NCBI GenBank assembly: GCA_937884735.1
Contig: CAKZYI010000244.1
Coordinates: 1 to 10,004 of the forward strand
DNA from: an uncultured Pleurocapsa sp.
GTDB taxonomy: Bacteria > Cyanobacteriota > Cyanobacteriia > Cyanobacteriales > Xenococcaceae
DNA: 10,004 nucleotides
Reading direction: 5' to 3'
Position 1 is the stretch's first letter. Every line of letters starts with the position of its first letter. A program made the translations under genes and the position numbers. This document shows positions 1 through 7,800 of the stretch, in pieces. The notes beneath the pieces are model-generated. The model was not told the origin of the DNA. It did not search any database and saw only the letters and a program-made list of their open reading frames with translations.

Positions 1-1
1 G

Positions 2-655
2 GACACAGCAGGTAACAACCTAACTATTGGTGAAATTGCTCGTTATCGTTTAGTAGTACAGATTCCTGAAGGGAATACAGATAACTTGCAAATTGCCGAT
101 CTTTTACCTAGTGGTTTGCGCTATTTGGATGATAGTTCGACTAAAATTGCTCTGATTTCTGAAGGTGGTCTAGTTTCTAGTACCATTACAGATGGCGATC
201 CTGGTGCCAGTCCCAATTTAGCTAGTTCCAACCCATCAGTCACCCCCGACTTTGATTTACCCCCTGGCGCAATTGCGGAAGAAAATCCCGACAATAATTT
301 TGCTGCTGGAGAAAATCCAATTTTCAGTCTTGGCAATTTAACCAACACAGATAACGATCTCAATAGTGAATTTGTTGTTATCGAGTTTAATGCGATTGTC
401 GAAAATGTTGCTAGTAACCAAGATCCAGGCACTTTAGACAATCAATTTAATGTCACCGCTACCAACACTGATCTCAATTCCAATGTTGTCAGTATCAATC
501 TGGTTGAACCAGCAATTAATACTGTAGACATACAAACCGATATCCAACGGGCTGATGCAGGGGACACGGTTAACTTTACTGTTACCTATACCAATACTGG
601 TAATTCTACTGCCTATGAAGTATGGCTATTAGCTAATCCTGCAACCTCCACATAG
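2..655 (+). CDS. Giant surface protein, 5'-partial fragment with DUF11/fimbrial isopeptide-type domains, ends at an internal amber codon
   Basis: The frame is open from the first complete codon at position 2, so the true start lies outside the window. There are 217 codons before TAG at 653-655. The reading LTIGEIARYRLVVQIPEG, then IADLLPSGLRYL, matches the pattern of DUF11 or isopeptide-forming fimbrial-type domains (GE-x-x-x-Y, then D-x-LP-x-GL). A second domain of this kind begins near 505 (DAGDTVNFTVTYTNTGNSTA) and is cut by the stop. The same frame continues after the stop to 4315 and completes that domain, so this is the front of one interrupted gene and not a complete protein. The TTG at 86 is an internal codon of the first domain and not a believable start. 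I see no cysteine. A surface or matrix role is inferred from the domain type. Confidence 0.8.
   Translation, partial: DTAGNNLTIGEIARYRLVVQIPEGNTDNLQIADLLPSGLRYLDDSSTKIALISEGGLVSSTITDGDPGASPNLASSNPSVTPDFDLPPGAIAEENPDNNFAAGENPIFSLGNLTNTDNDLNSEFVVIEFNAIVENVASNQDPGTLDNQFNVTATNTDLNSNVVSINLVEPAINTVDIQTDIQRADAGDTVNFTVTYTNTGNSTAYEVWLLANPATST
653..655 (+). other. In-frame amber stop interrupting gene 1
   Basis: TAG falls in the frame that is otherwise open from 2 to 4315. Upstream is the first half of a DUF11-like domain (GDTVNFTVTYTNTGNSTAYE). Downstream is its second half (VNIRNVNVASDGS, then GETITVTYTADL). The D-x-LP motif expected between the halves is also missing, reading LLANPATST instead. This suggests real decay here, although a base-call error is possible. 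Confidence 0.85.
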
Positions 656-742
656 GTAAATATTAGAAATGTTAATGTTGCTTCGGATGGTTCTTTAAGT
701 TCCTTAACCAGTACTTCTGATTCGACGAAAGTTGATGAAACC

Positions 743-3700
743 TTGGCATCTGTGGCTACGGGCGAAACCATAACAGTCACCTATACTGCTGATTTAGCGG
801 CGACTCTTGATCCAAAAGACATTGCTAACAATACTGTTGATGTCACCTACAGCAGTTTACCTGGCTCTGGAACGACTTCCAACCCCACTGGCTCCATACC
901 TCCCGATGAGGAAAGAGATCATACTGATGGTGTTGGTGGTGCGATCGACAATTATCAAATCCAGGGTAATAATAGTATTCCTGTCAATAGCTACAGCATT
1001 GGTTCGACAGTCTTCAAAGACATTAATAATGATGGCGTTCAACAAACAGGCAATGGGGAAAATGGACTCTCTGGTGTCACGGTTCAACTTTTTGACGACG
1101 CAGGAAACGAAATTCCCGTGGGGGCTGATGGAGAGTTAAATACAGGAGACGACGCTCTTGGGGGAATAACCACTAACGCTAATGGCAACTATATTTTCAC
1201 TGGATTAATTCCTGGCAACTATCAGGTTAAAATTCCTAACAGTAACTTTGTTACCAATGGCGCACTAGAAGGCACTCCCCTATCGTCCCAAACTACCGAA
1301 ACTACAGATAATCGAGTTGAGGGAGATGATAACGGTAGTCAAGCTGACATCAGATTGGAAGTTACCTCGCCCATTATCAATCTAAGTGCGGGTAACGAAC
1401 CAACTGCTAGCGAAACTGCTCAGGGCGGTAGCTTAGACAATGGCGCAGATGATGCCAATGGTGACATGACTTTGGACTTTGGTTTTGTCCCTGTTTATAA
1501 GCTATCAGGAACAGTCCTCGACGATACCAATAACCCCAATCTTGATGTCATTGATAATCCTGGGGATACTCCCATTTCTGGAGTTACGGTAGAACTTTTT
1601 GCCGATAATGGTAATGGCGAAGCAATAGGAAATGCGATCGCTACTGATGTTACTGATGGTGCGGGCTTCTATGAGTTTACCGACTTACTAGCCGATGATT
1701 ATGTGGTAGTTGAAACTCAACCCCCTCACTACGACAGCGTGACCGATGCGGATGGCAACCAACAAGATCTTATCTTGGTCGCTATTACTAATAGTGATGT
1801 AGGGAATCAAGATTTTCTAGAGTCTGAGAACCTACCCTCTATATTAGACCTCAATGGTGCTGCTGCGGGAGAGGATTATAGTACTGTCTTCGATCAAAAT
1901 AGTGGTGGAGTTGCGATCGCAGATTCTAGCGTTAGCGTTACCGATGATTTGGATAACATTATCTCTGCAACTATCAGCCTGACTAATGGTCAAACGGGAG
2001 ATATTCTTAATATAGATTCTGGTTCTCTACCTGGAAGTATTACAGTAGACACAGTTAATTCTACAGACACTAATCTAGTTTTGACAGGTGTTGGTACAGC
2101 AGCCGAATATCAAGCTGCGATCGCAGCCATTGAGTTTAATAATGCGGCATCTATTCCTAATAGAAGCGATCGCACTGTTGAGGTAGTTTTGGATGATGGT
2201 ACTAATCTTAGTAATGTTGCTACTAGCACAATTAAATGGGACACCGATGGAGATACTATCCCTGATGTAGACGACATTGATGATGATAACGATGGCATCA
2301 TCGACACAATAGAAGATGCCCAGGCTGATGGCGATGGCGATGGTATTGTTAATTCCCTCGATATTGATGCAGATAACGATGGTATTCCCGATAATATCGA
2401 GGCTCAAACTACCCCAGGCTATATTGCTCCCAGTGGCATTGCAGCAGGGATTACCGATCTCAATAATGATGGTTTAGATGATAATTACGACTTTGGGTCA
2501 CAAGAAGGTTTAACTCCTGTTAACTCAGACAATCCAGCCGATAGCACTGCCGATTATCTCGATACTGATACCGACAACGATGGAATTCCTGATATCAATG
2601 AAGCGGGTCATAGTTCCACTGTATTGGGTTCTGATAGCGATCGCGATGGTTTAAACGACACCTTTGAAAATGGCTCTGTTAACGACGGTTTTGATGTCAA
2701 TGATGCTATTGATGCTCCCTTTAACGGTATCCTGCCAGATACGGATCTCGATGCAGCAACTAGCACGCCTTTAGTCTCCGATCTAGATTATCGCGACGAC
2801 CAATTTAATCCCATCGTCGATCTTAACGGTATTGCTGCTGGTCAAAATTATGGTACTGTCTTTGTTCCCAATAATGGGGAAATTGCGATCGCCAATCCCA
2901 ATGCTTCTATTACCGACCTAGACAGCAGCGAGCTAACCTCTGGAACAATCATATTAACCAATCCCCAAACAGGCGATGAATTTTTAATTGGTGGCACTGC
3001 TGTCAGCGATGGAGATACGGGGACTATTCCTGGTACGTCGATTGACTACACCGTAACCGATAACGGTACAGATATTACTATTGCTTTAGTCAATACTGCT
3101 ACCCTAGAAGATTATGAAACAGCAATCGCGGCGGTTGGATTTAACAATAGCGAATCTAACCCCAACAGAAGCGATCGCAATATTGAAGTCAGGCTGATTG
3201 ATGATGATACTAATATTAGCAACAGTGCCACTACTACGATTCAATGGGATACTGATGGAGACGGGGTAGCCGATGCGATCGACATTGATGATGATAACGA
3301 TGGCATCATCGACACAGTAGAAGATGCTCAAGCAGAGGGGGATACTGATGGTATTATCAACTCCCTCGATATTGATGCCGATGATGATGGCATTCCCGAT
3401 AATATTGAAGCCCAAACTACCTTAAACTATATCGCTCCTAGCGGTATTGGAGCAGATATTAGAGATACCAACAATGATGGTTTAGACGACCGTTATGATG
3501 CGGGGGTTATCTTCAATAACAATCATACGGGAGTTGGTTTGACTCCCGTGGATACAGATAGCATTTTGAGCGATGCTGATAGTATTCCTGATTATCTCGA
3601 TGCTGATGCAGATAATGATGGTATTAACGATCTCAACGAAGCGGGACATGGCGCAACTGTTTTAGGCTCTGATAGCGATCGCGATGGTTTAAACGATACC

Positions 3701-4315
3701 TTTGAAACTAACAATAGTTCTACAGTCAACGATGGTTTTGATGTAAATGATGCGATCGATTCTCCTCTCAATAGTATTTTGCCTGACGGTGATGGAGATG
3801 CCAGCAACGGCATACCTTTAACAGCCGATTTGGACTATCGCGATACCAATGCACCAAACCTAGATTTGGATGGCGACAACCTGCTGACGGGTAATGACTT
3901 CAATACTATTTACTATACCCCTGGCAGTCCCGTTTCTATTGCCGATGATGTCTTAATTGAAGATTCGGACGATATTAACCTGCAAAGGGCGTTAATCCAT
4001 CTTAAAACCCGTCCTGACGGCGATGGAGCCGAAAGTTTGGTGGTTAACGGTACATTACCCACAGGAATCACGGCTACTGTCTATGATGAGACAACAGGAA
4101 CAATCGAACTGAGTGGTAATGCCAGTATTGCTAATTATCAAATTGCGATCGCCCAAATTGAATATACCAACGCTATTGGGATTAAAACAAGCGATCGCTT
4201 AGTTGATGTAATAGTTAATGATGGTATTCATGATAGTAATATTGCCACGACCACTATTGATTTAGATGCACCACCTTTTATCGATCTAGATGGTAACGAC
4301 AGTAGTTTTATTTAG
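743..4315 (+). CDS. Downstream part of gene 1: SdrD B-like, cadherin-like and Asp-rich type 3 repeat surface protein
   Basis: This is the continuation of the frame at 2-655. TTG 743 is the first conventional start codon after the amber stop, but it lies inside a beta-strand region with no clear ribosome binding site. The first in-frame ATG is at 1466, so independent translation is doubtful. Residues counted from 743: rest of a DUF11-like domain to about 70; SdrD B-like domain 83-250 (VFKDINNDGVQQ, then GNYIFTGLIPGNYQV); SdrD B-like domain 252-363; cadherin-like module 364-498; Asp-rich thrombospondin type 3-like block 499-685; cadherin-like 690-834; type 3 block 835-1034; cadherin-like 1038-1176; and a 14-residue start of another module (PPFIDLDGNDSSFI) at the stop. 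It is strongly acidic with no cysteine. By family it should be an extracellular calcium-binding adhesin or matrix protein. The end lacks any visible anchor or secretion signal, and it is followed by a terminator at 4430. The reading frame is secure, but functionality is doubtful. Confidence 0.8.
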   Translation: MASVATGETITVTYTADLAATLDPKDIANNTVDVTYSSLPGSGTTSNPTGSIPPDEERDHTDGVGGAIDNYQIQGNNSIPVNSYSIGSTVFKDINNDGVQQTGNGENGLSGVTVQLFDDAGNEIPVGADGELNTGDDALGGITTNANGNYIFTGLIPGNYQVKIPNSNFVTNGALEGTPLSSQTTETTDNRVEGDDNGSQADIRLEVTSPIINLSAGNEPTASETAQGGSLDNGADDANGDMTLDFGFVPVYKLSGTVLDDTNNPNLDVIDNPGDTPISGVTVELFADNGNGEAIGNAIATDVTDGAGFYEFTDLLADDYVVVETQPPHYDSVTDADGNQQDLILVAITNSDVGNQDFLESENLPSILDLNGAAAGEDYSTVFDQNSGGVAIADSSVSVTDDLDNIISATISLTNGQTGDILNIDSGSLPGSITVDTVNSTDTNLVLTGVGTAAEYQAAIAAIEFNNAASIPNRSDRTVEVVLDDGTNLSNVATSTIKWDTDGDTIPDVDDIDDDNDGIIDTIEDAQADGDGDGIVNSLDIDADNDGIPDNIEAQTTPGYIAPSGIAAGITDLNNDGLDDNYDFGSQEGLTPVNSDNPADSTADYLDTDTDNDGIPDINEAGHSSTVLGSDSDRDGLNDTFENGSVNDGFDVNDAIDAPFNGILPDTDLDAATSTPLVSDLDYRDDQFNPIVDLNGIAAGQNYGTVFVPNNGEIAIANPNASITDLDSSELTSGTIILTNPQTGDEFLIGGTAVSDGDTGTIPGTSIDYTVTDNGTDITIALVNTATLEDYETAIAAVGFNNSESNPNRSDRNIEVRLIDDDTNISNSATTTIQWDTDGDGVADAIDIDDDNDGIIDTVEDAQAEGDTDGIINSLDIDADDDGIPDNIEAQTTLNYIAPSGIGADIRDTNNDGLDDRYDAGVIFNNNHTGVGLTPVDTDSILSDADSIPDYLDADADNDGINDLNEAGHGATVLGSDSDRDGLNDTFETNNSSTVNDGFDVNDAIDSPLNSILPDGDGDASNGIPLTADLDYRDTNAPNLDLDGDNLLTGNDFNTIYYTPGSPVSIADDVLIEDSDDINLQRALIHLKTRPDGDGAESLVVNGTLPTGITATVYDETTGTIELSGNASIANYQIAIAQIEYTNAIGIKTSDRLVDVIVNDGIHDSNIATTTIDLDAPPFIDLDGNDSSFI
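989..1490 (+). other. SdrD B-like domain of gene 1 (first)
   Basis: Typical SdrD B-like features: VFKDINNDGVQQTG, then SGVTVQLFDDAGNE, ANGNYIFTGLIPGNYQV, and a closing LDFGFV. Such domains form calcium-stabilised rods in bacterial surface proteins. A second, shorter version follows at 1496-1830 (SGTVLDDTNNPNLD, then GFYEFTDLLADDYVV). That version is the counterpart of the domain at about 5918-6236 in gene 2. Confidence 0.75.
1832..2797 (+). repeat. Long module A1: cadherin-like domain plus Asp-rich type 3 block (gene 1)
   Basis: The cadherin-like part (1832-2236) starts ILDLNGAAAGEDYSTVF, carries GGVAIAD and IEFNN, then NRSDRTVEV. The Asp-rich part (2237-2797) starts WDTDGDTIPDVDDIDDDNDG and ends DLDYRD. 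The same ordered motifs recur at 2810-3844 and 6995-7996. The D-x-D-x-DG-x-x-D spacing is that of thrombospondin type 3 calcium-binding repeats. Confidence 0.8.
2810..3844 (+). repeat. Long module A2: cadherin-like domain plus Asp-rich type 3 block (gene 1)
   Basis: Tandem with A1. The cadherin-like part is 2810-3244 and the Asp-rich part 3245-3844. It is longer than A1 because of an extra NNNHTGVG segment before LTPV and a SILSDADS segment after it. Much of the DNA is nearly the same as A1, for example the stretch coding DIDDDNDGIIDT (from 2273 in A1 and 3281 in A2). Confidence 0.8.
3854..4312 (+). other. Last cadherin-like module of gene 1 plus a 14-codon module remnant
   Basis: The module at 3854-4270 (NLDLDGDNLLTGNDF, SVNGT-like VVNGTLPTG, IEYTN, IVNDG) corresponds to gene 2 at 8015-8440. 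From 4271 a new module opens with PPFIDLDGNDS, comparable to PPVVDLNGSDSGS at 8840 in gene 2. The stop at 4313-4315 cuts it off at once. Confidence 0.7.
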
Positions 4316-4429
4316 TGTAATAACTGATAGATAAATGTTTGATTGTATTAATGTAATTCATTTTACATTGCCTAATGTTTATCCTATAAACTAAATACTT
4401 CGGTTTGGCTCATTCAAGTTTGGCAATAT

Positions 4430-4470
4430 AGCAAAGAACTGTTTCTATCACGGTTCTTTGCTTTTTTTAT
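4430..4470 (+). terminator. Intrinsic terminator after gene 1
   Basis: The stem is AGCAAAGAACTG (4430-4441) pairing with CGGTTCTTTGCT (4451-4462), 12 bp with a single T-G pair. The loop is 9 bases, and a run of seven T follows (4462-4468). It sits about 115 bases past the gene 1 stop, so gene 2 probably has its own promoter. Confidence 0.88.
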
Positions 4471-4675
4471 TTAGTTTGAATTAAAAATAGTAGAAGTACT
4501 GTAAGGCTAATTACATTTATTTTTTTTGTCTTTTTAAGATGAGTTTTTACGGATGTCGTAACTATCAAAAACTATTAACTTATAGAAAAGAAAGGTGATG
4601 TGATCCTAATCAAATTTGGATTATAAATTATTTTTTTGTATCGATTTTTGCATGTTGAATTCAAAAAAAACTCAA

Positions 4676-4750
4676 TATAGCAATTCTTAGATCTGTGAGG
4701 TACATCTTAATTAGCCATTAGCCATACCTCGTAAATTGAGAATCGCTATA
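4676..4750. mobile_element. MITE-like foldback element
   Basis: The arms at 4676-4702 and 4725-4750 are imperfect inverted repeats. Outer ends TATAGC and GCTATA are perfect, followed by matching ATTCT/AGAAT, and the inner ends GAGGTA/TACCTC match as well. The short middle holds a tandem heptamer TAGCCAT (4712-4718 and 4719-4725). The terminal TA at both ends could be a target-site duplication of the IS630/Tc1 type. It has no coding capacity, so it would be non-autonomous. It could instead be a dispersed cyanobacterial intergenic repeat or an RNA hairpin. Confidence 0.5.
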
Positions 4751-4763
4751 AAACCTTCTTTGT

Positions 4764-4803
4764 TTGACAACCATTAAATAATCTTTGCCTAGAAAATTAT
4801 ATT
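4764..4803 (+). promoter_or_regulatory. Weak promoter candidate for gene 2
   Basis: TTGACA at 4764-4769 is a perfect -35 box. The possible -10 boxes are poorly placed: TAGAAA at 4790 gives a 20-base spacer, and TATATT at 4798-4803 gives 28. An alternative is TATATT acting without a normal -35. A promoter must lie after the terminator, so the region is right even if the exact boxes are uncertain. Confidence 0.25.
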
Positions 4804-4833
4804 AATTCTTGCCTAAAAAATGTTTTTTGGGCA
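4785..4833 (+). promoter_or_regulatory. Direct repeat and dyad in the gene 2 leader
   Basis: TTGCCTAGAAAAT (4785-4797) recurs as TTGCCTAAAAAAT (4809-4821). It matches at 12 of 13 bases, 24 bases apart, about two helical turns. The second copy merges into a dyad TGCCTAAAAAA / TTTTTTGGGCA (4810-4820 and 4823-4833) with one mismatch. This could be a regulator site or a leader hairpin ending 55 bases before the start codon. No regulator can be named. Confidence 0.35.
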
Positions 4834-4888
4834 TTTTCCATCTGTCTATTCGTCGTTTTTATAGCTTTTATTTCTATCTCAATCAACT

Positions 4889-7800
4889 ATGAAATCTATT
4901 AGCAACCAGAAATTTATGACTAACAATGCTGCTGTTTTTAACCAAACTCTTGCATCTACCAAACAAATTGTCTTTATTGATTCTCAAGTAGAAGATTATC
5001 AATTTCTGGCTCAAGGCGTATTACCAGGGATAGAAAAAGTTATTCTCGATCGCGATCGCAATGGCATCGAGCAAATTACTGAAGTATTAAATCAAAAGGG
5101 CAATTTCTCATTAGTACACATTGTTTCTCATGGTTCTCCTGGTTGCCTATATCTTGGTAATAGTCAACTTAGTTTAGACACGATAGATCGCTACAGAAGT
5201 AACTTGCGATCGTGGTTTGCTTCTTCTTTTTTAATCTCACAAGCTTCTTCTCTTCTTCTCTATGGTTGCAATGTAGGTGCCCAAGATGTGGGGGAAGAAT
5301 TTATTCTCAAGCTCTTCATGCTAACTCATGCCAATATTTCTGCTTCTTCTACTCCTGTAGGAAATGCGGCTAAAGGTGGTAATTGGGAACTAGATGTCTT
5401 TTCGCCCAAAATATCTAAAGAGCTTCCTTTCTCTGAAACAATTGTTGAAAACTATCAAAGTACCTTTGCTCAGGTAGTCTACGAAGATAACTCTTCCCAA
5501 TCCTTTGGCTCTAGCCCCTCTACCTTTACCAGAACTTTTGAAGTTACCCAAGAAGGAACTCTCAACAACCTTTCTCTCGGCTTTAATGCGACTCATGGTT
5601 ACAGAGGAGATATTCGAGTAACCTTAACTGCTCCTGATGGTACATCGGTTATTGCTGTTGCTAGCAGTAGTGATAATAATGATAACTACGATATTTTGTT
5701 GGAAGATGGAGGCGGGGTACTAGATGACAATACTAATGATACTGTTGCTTCACAATATTACGATCGCACTGTTGCTCCATCTAATTCCTTATTGACGGCA
5801 TTTGCAGGTAAAGATATCAACGGCACATGGACTCTCACCGTTGAAGATACTAAACCTGGTGCTGACAACGGAGCATTTAATCGTGCTTTATTGGATATTG
5901 ACTATACCCCCGAATTTTATGATATTCAGGGTTCTGTCATTAACGACACCAATAACCCAGAAAGCGATACTATTGAAACCCCTGGAGACACTTCTATATC
6001 AGGGGTTACGGTCAAGTTATATAACGATATTAATGGCGATGGTACTCCAGATGGGGCGGAAATTGATACTACTACCACCAGTGCAGATGGATTTTATACC
6101 TTTACCAACAAACCCGCAGGAGATTATGTCATTGAAAAAGAGACTCCCAGCGGTTTTAATGACGTAACTGACAGTGATGGTGGCGATAGCAACTCGGTTG
6201 CAGTCAATGTTTCTGCCAACACCACTACATCCACTCTCGATATTGCTACTTTAACCGCAGGTGCTAGTCCTTCTAATCCTACCAGCACAGTAGTCGATGG
6301 TGTGACGTTAAATTTAGAAATATCTAATACTGGTACAGCAGCATTTACACGAACTATTGAACAAGATGGAGTAACATTTTTTCTTCAAGACTCCGATGCA
6401 GCAGACGGCAACGCCTTTACGAATGGTTCACCTACCGTTGACAATCAAACTCCCGATGATGTTAACCTAAATAACTATTTGATCTTCAAATTCTCAGCAA
6501 GCGAACCAATTAATATCTATAATTTTGCCCTGAGTGACCTAGATCTAGACCATGATAATGGTGCAAGTAGCGATGACTATCATGATGCTACTGCCGTAAT
6601 TTTTCGCGACCAGTTTGGTAACTTTTCTTCTCCCTCGGCAGACTTTTTAGGGACGGATTTGGAAACCTATGCTGCTGATTTGGTCAACACTGGCAATATT
6701 GATAGTGAATTTACCAATATTACTACTCCTTTTCCTGTCAATGCTTATCGTAACTCCAACAACAGTGCGACAGGAACAGTTGGATTAAGTCCTGTTGATG
6801 CTGCGGGAAGGGCGACGTATAGCACCTTGACTAATGTCAAAGATATTTATGTACTGTATTGGAACGAACGAGAAGGCATCAATACGGGTTCGGACGACGA
6901 CGAACAAGGATTCTCTATTTTTGGGGACATCGACTTTATTAGCACTGCTAATGATGTAAGTACGGGCAACAATTTTTTGGTTGAAGAAAACGATCCCCCC
7001 GCCATCGACTTAGATAGCAACGCTGCTGGAGAAGAGTATAGTACTATTTTTGCTCAAGGAAGTGGTGGAGTTGCGATCGCCGATCCAACTGTTACTGATG
7101 CAGACAGTACCGATATGGTTTCTAGCACAGTCAAGCTGACCAATCCCCAAGCAGGAGATGGCTTTTTAATTGATGGTATCACCGTCAATGATGGAGATAC
7201 AGGAACTATTGCTGGTACTTCGATTGACTACATTGTGGCTGATAATGGTACAGATATTACTATCTCCCTAGTTGGTACTGACAGTAGAGCAAATTATCAA
7301 ACTGCGATCGCAGTCATTGAGTTTAATAATGCCGAATCTCTACCTAATAGAAGCGATCGTACTATTGAAGTAGAAATTGTCGATAGTAGCACCAATACTA
7401 GTAATACTGCCATTAGCACCATCAAATGGGATACGGATGCTGATGGTATAGCTGATGCTGATGACATAGATGATGATAATGATGGCATCATCGACACCAT
7501 AGAAGACTCTCAAGCTGATGGCGATGCTGACGGTTTGATTAATTCCCTCGATATTGATGCAGATAATGATGGCATTCCCGATAACATTGAGGCACAAACC
7601 ACAACAGGCTACATTGCCCCCAGTGGCATTGCCGCAAGAATTACCGATCTCAATAATGATGGTTTAGATGATAATTATGACTTCGGCGCGCAGGAAGGTT
7701 TGACCCCTGTTAATTCAGACAATCCAGCCGATGCTACCCCCGATTATCTTGACACTGATTCGGATAATGACGGCACTTTAGATATTGACGAAGCGGGACA

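Larger units (their letters stand above)
4316..4888. other. Intergenic region between the two paralogs
   Basis: 573 AT-rich bases with no convincing gene on either strand. In order they hold a weak 7-bp hairpin (4350-4369), the terminator of gene 1 (4430-4470), an AT-rich spacer with T runs in which I see nothing else (4471-4675), a foldback repeat (4676-4750), and the leader of gene 2 with a direct repeat and dyad (4785-4833). There are no HIP1 octamers here, unlike the flanking genes. Confidence 0.8.

Noticed and set aside
653..655. Amber recoding or readthrough as the normal mode of expression
   Set aside because: No recoding hairpin or similar signal is evident after the stop, and amber suppression is not usual in cyanobacteria. 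Nonsense mutation or sequence error is simpler.
2075..3415. Antisense open frames of about 100 codons at 2075-2407 and 3104-3415, with similar ones at 7297-7597
   Set aside because: They lie opposite the same part of modules A1, A2 and A3 and resemble each other only because the sense DNA is duplicated. Their products are low-complexity Ile/Val-rich mirrors of GAT/AAT codons.
4350..4369. AATGTAA / TTACATT inverted repeat after gene 1
   Set aside because: Only 7 bp, AT-rich and without a T tract. The real terminator is at 4430-4470.
4820..4864. 14-codon leader frame MFFGHFPSVYSSFL ending 24 bases before gene 2
   Set aside because: No ribosome binding site, no regulatory codon run, and its ATG is the centre of an A/T dyad. 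Probably chance.
5802..6167. 121-codon open frame on the + strand
   Set aside because: Out-of-frame shadow of gene 2, which has clear P domain and SdrD B-like motifs over the same bases.
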